Shown: positions 7,327 through 12,088 of the stretch, in pieces
Layout: each line of letters opens with the position of its first letter
How positions within the stretch are numbered: position 1 is the first letter of the stretch
DNA from: JBEKTY01 sp049515555
Lineage (GTDB): Bacteria; Planctomycetota; Planctomycetia; Pirellulales; Thermoguttaceae
Assembly: GCA_049515555.1 (NCBI GenBank)
Contig: JBEKTY010000204.1
Span: forward strand, 1 to 12,088
Direction of reading: 5' to 3'
Length of the DNA stretch: 12,088 nt
Position numbers and translations under genes: made by a program
Notes under the pieces: generated by a model
What the model saw: the letters and a program-made list of their open reading frames with translations, nothing else
Told to the model about the DNA's origin: nothing
Databases searched by the model: none

Positions 7327-8796
7327 ATGTTCGAATCCCACGTTAGTCGCCGCCACTTTCTCCAGGCGGGTGGCCAGGCGCTTGCCGGCGCCATGCTGGG
7401 CAGTGCAATGGCGCGCCACGCCTTGGGGCAGACCGCAGCCGCCCCCGCCAAGGCCCCTGCCGCCAAAGCCAAGACGGTCATCTTGGTCTATCTGGCTGGC
7501 GGGATCTCGCAGGTCGAATCGTTCGATCCCAAGCCCGAGAACGGCAAGGCCAATGGGCCCAAGTGGTTCAAGACCACTGCGACCAACGTGCCTGGAATCG
7601 AAGTCTCCGAAGCCATCCCGATGCTCGCCAAGGTGGCTGACAAGTACTCGATCATTCGCAGCATGACTCATCCGGTCTGTCAGTTCCACGGGATCGCCAA
7701 CTACGTCATGACCACCGGCACGATCCCGTCCAATGACATTGTGTACCCCTCCGCGACCGCCATCATGGCGTTGAAGAAGGGCAGCCCGGAGTCGCTGATA
7801 CCACCCTACGTCTTTCTGACCGCCCCGAACGCGGTGTTTACCGAGCGCAGTTTCCTGCCGGCGTTCTGCGCTCCCTTTGCCACGGGCGGCGATCCCGCCT
7901 CGCCGGATTTCACGGCCGGACTGGCGCTTGGGCCTGGCTTGACTACGGAGCGAGTGCGGGCGCGTCAGGCCCTGCTTCGCACCTTGGACCGCGGCCGGGA
8001 CAAAGCGGACACCGACGAGCAGTTCCGAAAGATCGTCGAATACCAGAACAAGGCCTGCAAGTTGATTCTCTCCGAAGGCCGCAAGGTCTTCGACTTGTCG
8101 CAGGAAAAGAAGGAAGTGCGCCAGCGCTATGGGATGAACTGGGCCGGCCAATGCATGCTGCTGGCGCGCCACTTGGTGGAAGCCGACTGCGGCGCGAAGG
8201 TCATCAAAATCTTCTGGGCACGCGGTGGCGGTGCTTTTGGCGGCTGGGACACCCATGACGATGCTCAGTTCCCGCAGCAGATCGCGAACCAGATGGATTT
8301 CGACCAAGGCATGTCGGCCCTGTTCGAGGATCTGTCCCAGCGGGGGCTTCTGGAAAGCACAATCATAATGGCCGGCGGCGAGATGGGCCGCCAACCCTGC
8401 AGCCAGTCAAGCAAAGCGGAAGGGCCTGCGCGCGGCACGGGCGGTCGTGGTCACCACAGCGTAGGGTTCTCCTGGATCGTGGGTGGCGGCGGTTTCAAGG
8501 GCGGCCGCGTGGTCGGAAAGACCAACCGGTTCTGTCAGGTCATCGAGCGGCCCGTATATCCATGGGATCTTTGGGCGAGCGTCTATGCCCTGCTCGGCAT
8601 CGATCCGGCCGACACGCTGCCGTACCCGTTGGGATGCAACCGGGTGCGCGTCTTGCCGCTCCCGCCCACCAGCCGCGAGATGCGCGATCTCGAGGACTGG
8701 CAAAAGGACGAGGGCGACGCTGCGATCCAGCCGATCAAGCCCTACGAGAGGACCGCCGAGCGGATCAGCGGCGGACTGCTGACGGAAATCATGTAA
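7327..8796 (+). CDS. Tat-exported DUF1501 protein (alkaline-phosphatase/sulfatase-like fold)
   Basis: DUF1501 protein of 489 residues. The family belongs to the alkaline phosphatase-like superfamily of metal-dependent hydrolases, but the substrate is unknown. The N-terminus has a twin-arginine signal, SRRHFLQAGGQALAG (R8-R9), then an Ala-rich segment and an Ala/Pro/Lys linker to about 48. Conserved blocks are VILVYLAGGISQVESFDPKP (51-70), SMTHPVCQFHGIANYVMTTG (near 112-131), GGWDTHDD (D308, H310), GGEMGR (E352), GRGHHSVGFS (H376, H377) and the C-terminal YPWDLWASVYALLGIDPADT. The usual family form of the last metal-like block is, from memory, GRDHHP; here Asp and Pro are Gly and Ser. Tat export suggests that the protein folds, perhaps with metal, before crossing the membrane, unlike its Sec-dependent neighbours. 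The gene lies 43 bases after PSD1 and 31 bases before the PPC-CBM6 gene. Confidence 0.95.
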   Translation: MFESHVSRRHFLQAGGQALAGAMLGSAMARHALGQTAAAPAKAPAAKAKTVILVYLAGGISQVESFDPKPENGKANGPKWFKTTATNVPGIEVSEAIPMLAKVADKYSIIRSMTHPVCQFHGIANYVMTTGTIPSNDIVYPSATAIMALKKGSPESLIPPYVFLTAPNAVFTERSFLPAFCAPFATGGDPASPDFTAGLALGPGLTTERVRARQALLRTLDRGRDKADTDEQFRKIVEYQNKACKLILSEGRKVFDLSQEKKEVRQRYGMNWAGQCMLLARHLVEADCGAKVIKIFWARGGGAFGGWDTHDDAQFPQQIANQMDFDQGMSALFEDLSQRGLLESTIIMAGGEMGRQPCSQSSKAEGPARGTGGRGHHSVGFSWIVGGGGFKGGRVVGKTNRFCQVIERPVYPWDLWASVYALLGIDPADTLPYPLGCNRVRVLPLPPTSREMRDLEDWQKDEGDAAIQPIKPYERTAERISGGLLTEIM

Positions 8797-8817
8797 CGGA
8801 GAACCAATGGGGGTCAG

Positions 8818-8823
8818 AGGAGG
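8818..8823 (+). promoter_or_regulatory. Ribosome binding site deciding the ATG start at 8828
   Basis: AGGAGG, embedded in AGAGGAGGA, lies four bases before ATG 8828. ATG 8807 also has a GGAG (8798-8801) five bases upstream, so the longer start remains possible. Confidence 0.65.
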
Positions 8824-8827
8824 AAAC

Positions 8828-11569
8828 ATGCTTGATACGTGCGATCGGTGCGCGGGCACGTTAATGGCCCAGCAACCCGTATATTCTCGGTGCCTCAGGG
8901 CTGGCGTCTACACGATGCTGGCGATCGTGGCGATGCTCTCAACACTGCCGGGTCGGGTGGCCGCCGATGAAAAGCCGCCGCACATTTCCTGGCTCTTTCC
9001 GGCCGGTGGGCAGCGCGGCAAGACGGTCGAGGTCACGGTGGGCGGGGCCGAATTGGCCGGCGCCCGCGCCGTCAAGGTCACTGGCAAGGGCGTGGAAGGA
9101 AAAGTGTCCGAGGCGCCGAGCGACAAGATCAAGACACTCAAGCTGACGGTCACCATCGCCGCGGATGCGGAGCTGGGCCAGCGGGACTTGTGCATCCAGA
9201 CGGCCGCAGGCGTGTCCAATTGGTTCCATTTCTTCGTCGGGCAGTTGCCCGAAGTAAACGAGGTCGAGCCGAACGACGACCTGGCCAAGGCGCAGACGCT
9301 GCCTACGTTACCCGTGCTCGTGAACGGCCAGATCAACGGGTCGTCCGACAAGGACTTTTTCCGCTTTGAAGCCAAGGCGGGGCAAACGTTGGTCTTCACG
9401 GTCGATGCGCGGGCAATCCTGCCGTACATGGCCGACGCCGTGCCCGGCTGGCTGCAAGCGGTGCTGACGCTCTACGACGCCCAAGGCAAGGAGCTGGCCT
9501 GCGCCGATGGCTTCCGGCACAAGCAAGATACGGTGCTGATATACAAGGTCCCGGCCGACGGGCAATATCTGCTCGAGATACGCGACTCGCTGTACCGCGC
9601 ACGGGAGGATTTCGTCTACCGCCTGAGCATCGGAGCGCTGCCGTACATCACGGACATCTACCCGCTGGGCGGCAAGCGGGGAACCACCGTGGCCGTGGAG
9701 TTGCACGGAGTGAACCTGCCGCAGTCGACGATGAGCGTGAAGGTGCCGACGGAGGGGCCGCAGGTCTTATGGCTCGAAACGGCGGCGCAGGGCCTGGCCT
9801 CGAACCGGGTGAAGTTCGAGGCAGGCGAACTGGAGGAAACCAGCGAGGTCGAGCCGAACGACACGCCGCAGCAGGCCAATCGCGTCAGCGTCGGGTCGGT
9901 CGTCAACGGGCGGATCGGCAAGCCGGGCGACCTCGATTACTTCGTGCTGAAAGCAGCGGCGCAGCAGAAGCTGGTGTTCGAGGTGCGGGCCCGCCGGCTG
10001 GATTCTCCGCTGGATTCGGTCCTCACGCTGCTGGATTCTAAAGGCCAGAAGCTCGCGCAGAACGACGACATTGAGAACGCGGATGAACCCCCGCTGACGC
10101 ACCAGGCGGACTCGCGGCTTGAGTTCAAGGTCCCGGCCGACGGCGATTACGTGCTGCGGATCAACGACGCGCAGCGCAAGGGCGGGGAAGAATACGCCTA
10201 TCGCCTGAACATCATGCCCGACCGGCCGGACTTTGACGTGCGGCTCGTGTCGGACCTCCCGCAGCGGCTCGCCGCGGGGGACACGGCCGTCGCAACCGTG
10301 GCTGCGGTCCGGCGGGGCGGGTACGACGGTGAAATCCGCTTGGCCCTGAAGGACGCGCCAACAGGGTTTGTGATGCGGGGCGGAGCCGTTTCGCAAAAAC
10401 GTGGTTGGGAGGACGGGAACGAGACGCGGCTGACGATCACCGCGCCGGCTGACGCCGCCGTCGGAACGCTGACGCCACGGATCGTCGCCACGGCCGAGAT
10501 TGAGGGGAAGGAGGTGGTCCGGCCATTGGTCCCCACGGTGACGATGAAGCAGGCGTTCAGCATCAACCATCTCGTGCCGGTGGCGGAATTCCTCGTGAAT
10601 GTCGCGGCCAAGGAGCCGGGTTTCGTGTTGGCAACGGACGTGCCCGCGGATCGGGCCCTGGAAGTCGCGCCGGGCGGCGAAGTGAAGATCCCGCTCCAAG
10701 CGGTGCGCGGCACGGGCGCTGAGGCAGCCATTGCGCTGGTCCTAAACCAGGCGCCCTGGGGATTCTCGGCCAAGGGTGGACAGATCGAAGCGGGCAAGAG
10801 CGAATGCGCCCTCGTGCTTACGGTGGACAAGTCGGCGCGGCCGGGGAGGCTGCAGTCCGTGGTCTTCAGCGGAACGATGGATACCGGCCAGCAGAAGTGG
10901 GTGCGCTTTGCGCCGGCGGTCCTGGTCAAGGTGGCAACGCCCGTGACTGCCACAGTGGCCGTGGCCGGCCAGCCTGCGACACCGCCGGCCGAGAAGGTGG
11001 CAGTAGCGCCACCGCCGCCCGCAGCGCCGCCGGCTGCAAAGCCCGCAGCGCCAAGCGAGGCGGTGGCGAAGCCAGCGGCCCCCGCAGGTCCCTACAAGGG
11101 GACTCCACATGGCGGGAAGCCCTGGCCGATCCCCGGGAAAATCGAGGTCGAAGATTTCGACGACGGCGGCCAAGACGTGGCCTACCACGTCGGTAATCCC
11201 GGCAAGGGCGGCGTCGTGCATCGCCCCAAGGAAGTCGTGAACCTGATGCCGAATGGCGGCCGTATCGTGTTGAACGCCAACAGCCGAGGCGACTGGCTCA
11301 ACTATACGGTGGACGTGGCAGCCACAGGCACGTACGACGTCGTCGTGTGCATGGCAACCGCAGGCGATGGAAGAACGATCCACTTTGAATTGGACGGCGC
11401 CGACGTGACCGGCCCGATCGAGGGCACGAACAAGAACTGGGACTATTTTGTCGACGTGGTCAAGACGGGTGTCAAACTCACGGCCGGCCGACACGTTCTG
11501 CGGCTGTGTCAGGACACTGGTGGATACGATTTTGACTATATCAAGGTGACCGCGCCAACAGCCAAGTAG
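8828..11569 (+). CDS. Secreted IPT-PPC repeat protein with C-terminal CBM6
   Basis: Large exported binding-type protein of 913 residues from ATG 8828, with no catalytic domain that I can recognise. A signal peptide spans about 22-46 (hydrophobic YTMLAIVAMLSTLPG, cleavage near VAA). Two consecutive units each have an IPT/TIG-like beta domain (opening HISWLFPAGGQRGKTVEV at about 52 and ITDIYPLGGKRGTTVAVEL at about 274) followed by a PPC domain (NEVEPND at 144-150, SEVEPND at 339-345, each with a late KVPADG block). All-beta sequence without a clear family follows at about 465-700. A Pro/Ala-rich linker (about 706-755) leads to a family 6 carbohydrate-binding module at about 767-908, with IPGKIEVEDFDDGGQDVAYH, GDWLNYTVDV, NWDYF and GYDFDYIKV. 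PPC domains often occur in exported planctomycete proteins next to DUF1501. CBM6 modules bind glycan chains, so this product may hold the machinery on a polysaccharide. The substrate is unknown. Confidence 0.9.
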   Translation: MLDTCDRCAGTLMAQQPVYSRCLRAGVYTMLAIVAMLSTLPGRVAADEKPPHISWLFPAGGQRGKTVEVTVGGAELAGARAVKVTGKGVEGKVSEAPSDKIKTLKLTVTIAADAELGQRDLCIQTAAGVSNWFHFFVGQLPEVNEVEPNDDLAKAQTLPTLPVLVNGQINGSSDKDFFRFEAKAGQTLVFTVDARAILPYMADAVPGWLQAVLTLYDAQGKELACADGFRHKQDTVLIYKVPADGQYLLEIRDSLYRAREDFVYRLSIGALPYITDIYPLGGKRGTTVAVELHGVNLPQSTMSVKVPTEGPQVLWLETAAQGLASNRVKFEAGELEETSEVEPNDTPQQANRVSVGSVVNGRIGKPGDLDYFVLKAAAQQKLVFEVRARRLDSPLDSVLTLLDSKGQKLAQNDDIENADEPPLTHQADSRLEFKVPADGDYVLRINDAQRKGGEEYAYRLNIMPDRPDFDVRLVSDLPQRLAAGDTAVATVAAVRRGGYDGEIRLALKDAPTGFVMRGGAVSQKRGWEDGNETRLTITAPADAAVGTLTPRIVATAEIEGKEVVRPLVPTVTMKQAFSINHLVPVAEFLVNVAAKEPGFVLATDVPADRALEVAPGGEVKIPLQAVRGTGAEAAIALVLNQAPWGFSAKGGQIEAGKSECALVLTVDKSARPGRLQSVVFSGTMDTGQQKWVRFAPAVLVKVATPVTATVAVAGQPATPPAEKVAVAPPPPAAPPAAKPAAPSEAVAKPAAPAGPYKGTPHGGKPWPIPGKIEVEDFDDGGQDVAYHVGNPGKGGVVHRPKEVVNLMPNGGRIVLNANSRGDWLNYTVDVAATGTYDVVVCMATAGDGRTIHFELDGADVTGPIEGTNKNWDYFVDVVKTGVKLTAGRHVLRLCQDTGGYDFDYIKVTAPTAK
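8975..9637 (+). repeat. IPT-PPC protein-coding unit 1
   Basis: First copy of an internal duplication. It shares with unit 2 a 19-base identity (9259-9277, CGAGGTCGAGCCGAACGAC) and an 18-base identity (9544-9561, CAAGGTCCCGGCCGACGG). The two blocks lie 285 bases apart here and 282 bases apart in unit 2. The unit is longer than unit 2 because of a larger IPT segment. Confidence 0.65.
9638..10216 (+). repeat. IPT-PPC protein-coding unit 2
   Basis: Second copy. The matching identical blocks are at 9844-9862 and 10126-10143, so the period is 585 and 582 bases, both whole numbers of codons. Outside these blocks the copies have diverged considerably in protein sequence. Confidence 0.65.
10949..11089 (+). 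other. Pro/Ala-rich linker coding segment
   Basis: This stretch encodes a low-complexity run of Ala, Pro, Val and Lys (for example APPPPAAPPAAKPAAPSEA) between the beta-sandwich region and the CBM6. It is in frame and continuous. Such linkers normally join catalytic or anchoring parts to carbohydrate-binding modules. Confidence 0.8.
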
Positions 11570-11573
11570 GAGG
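11568..11573 (+). promoter_or_regulatory. Ribosome binding site of the RidA-like gene, overlapping the upstream stop
   Basis: AGGAGG begins inside the TAG stop of the PPC-CBM6 gene and lies five bases before ATG 11579. With the following bases it forms AGGAG-G-CTCCT, a short self-complementary pattern whose one-base loop is too tight for a real hairpin. The overlap suggests coupled translation. Confidence 0.75.
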
Positions 11574-11578
11574 CTCCT

Positions 11579-12088
11579 ATGGCCACGCATACCATCCGCA
11601 AGTCGTCCCATGAGGGGATTGGCTACTCGGTAGTCGAGCTGAACGACGTCCGCCACGTGTTCGCTGCCGCGGTCCCACGCCGCGGATTGACGCTCCGTCA
11701 ACAGGCGGACGACGCCCTGCGGACCATCGAGGCGGTGATCGACGAGGAAGGCACCCGCGGCTCGATCGTCCACCAGGCGGTGTTCGTCCCCAGTGTCAAC
11801 CTGATCGAAGAGTGCCGCCACATCATGCGCGATTTCTACGGCAGCGACATGCCGGCCACGAGCTACGTCCCTCAGCCCCCATGCGAAGGGAAGCTGCTGG
11901 CGATCGAGGCCCTGGGCATCGGCCGTGCCCCGGGCGAAGTCGAGATCGAGCGCGTCAGCGAGCAACTGGTCATCGCCCGGCACAACCACATTGCCTGGTG
12001 CCACTGCGCGGAGGTCGTTCCCCGGGACTGCAACGGCAGCGTCTACGACGCCTCTCTCGATGCCTTGCAACAGATTCGATCGCTACTG
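11579..12088 (+). CDS. Tandem RidA/YjgF-like protein, 5' part (cut by window edge)
   Basis: The first 170 codons of a longer protein with no stop before the edge; I translated it by hand. Residues about 10-115 read as a RidA/YjgF/UK114-like domain: FAAAVPRRG (strand after the first loop), TLRQQADDALRTIEAVIDEEG (the usual long helix), SIVHQAVFVPSVNLIEECRH, DFYGSDMPATSYVPQPPCEG and LLAIEALGIG. A second copy appears to start at about residue 120 (EQLVIARHNHIAWCHCAEVV, then VYDASLDALQQI). Canonical RidA enzymes, which hydrolyse reactive enamines and imines, have Arg in the PARS-type motif. Here that position is Thr (PATS), so ordinary deaminase activity is doubtful. There is no signal peptide, so it is probably cytoplasmic, unlike the four upstream products. 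It follows the CBM6 gene after nine bases and is probably in the same transcript. The large tandem form is known in planctomycetes, but its role is not known to me. Confidence 0.8.
   Translation, partial: MATHTIRKSSHEGIGYSVVELNDVRHVFAAAVPRRGLTLRQQADDALRTIEAVIDEEGTRGSIVHQAVFVPSVNLIEECRHIMRDFYGSDMPATSYVPQPPCEGKLLAIEALGIGRAPGEVEIERVSEQLVIARHNHIAWCHCAEVVPRDCNGSVYDASLDALQQIRSLL

Noticed and set aside
6201..7481. Minus-strand open frame of 426 codons across PSD1 and the DUF1501 start
   Set aside because: Antisense to two conserved domains and to the junction between the genes; no ribosome site or domain.
10742..12070. Long open frame on the minus strand (442 codons) spanning the CBM6 and RidA-like genes
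   Set aside because: It runs antisense across two plus-strand genes with clear domains and ribosome sites; its own translation shows no recognisable domain. Long antisense frames are expected in GC-rich coding DNA.
1..12088. tRNA, rRNA, CRISPR, insertion sequence or phage attachment features
   Set aside because: Almost the whole window is covered by intact protein genes with consistent base composition. No tandem short repeats with spacers, transposase motifs or terminal inverted repeats were seen by eye.

Overview
The window looks like a GC-rich chromosomal segment from a planctomycete. Verrucomicrobiota is the main alternative. The diagnostic content is the PSCyt2/PSD1 (DUF1549-DUF1553) protein followed by a Tat-exported DUF1501 protein, a pair expanded in those phyla, together with PPC-repeat and DUF4838 secreted proteins. 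No RNA gene, insertion sequence, CRISPR array or clear rho-independent terminator was seen. There is no gene-free stretch above 300 bases; the largest gap is about 0.2 kb.

Layout. On the minus strand, a hybrid-free two-component pair occupies 1-2755: a membrane histidine kinase whose sensor part carries OB-like beta repeats, followed by a NarL-type response regulator that overlaps it by four bases (GTGA). The regulator runs into the left edge, where its stop codon is probably cut. A 200-base divergent intergenic region (about 2774-2976) holds an imperfect palindrome overlapping a possible promoter. From 2977 to the right edge, five plus-strand genes are tightly packed with gaps of -4, 43, 31 and 9 bases and look like one operon: a secreted DUF4838 (glycoside-hydrolase-like) protein, a secreted Ig-like/PSCyt2/PSD1 protein, a Tat-exported DUF1501 protein, a large secreted IPT-PPC-CBM6 protein, and the start of a tandem RidA-like protein cut by the right edge.

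How it may work (inference). Four of the five operon products have export signals and two carry glycan-related domains (DUF4838 with an alpha-glucuronidase-like N-terminal region, and CBM6). The simplest reading is an envelope or extracellular system that binds and processes a polysaccharide or glycoconjugate. The PSCyt2/PSD1 and DUF1501 partners, of unknown activity, would act on the same material. The divergent kinase/regulator pair is the obvious candidate controller. No substrate can be named from the sequence.
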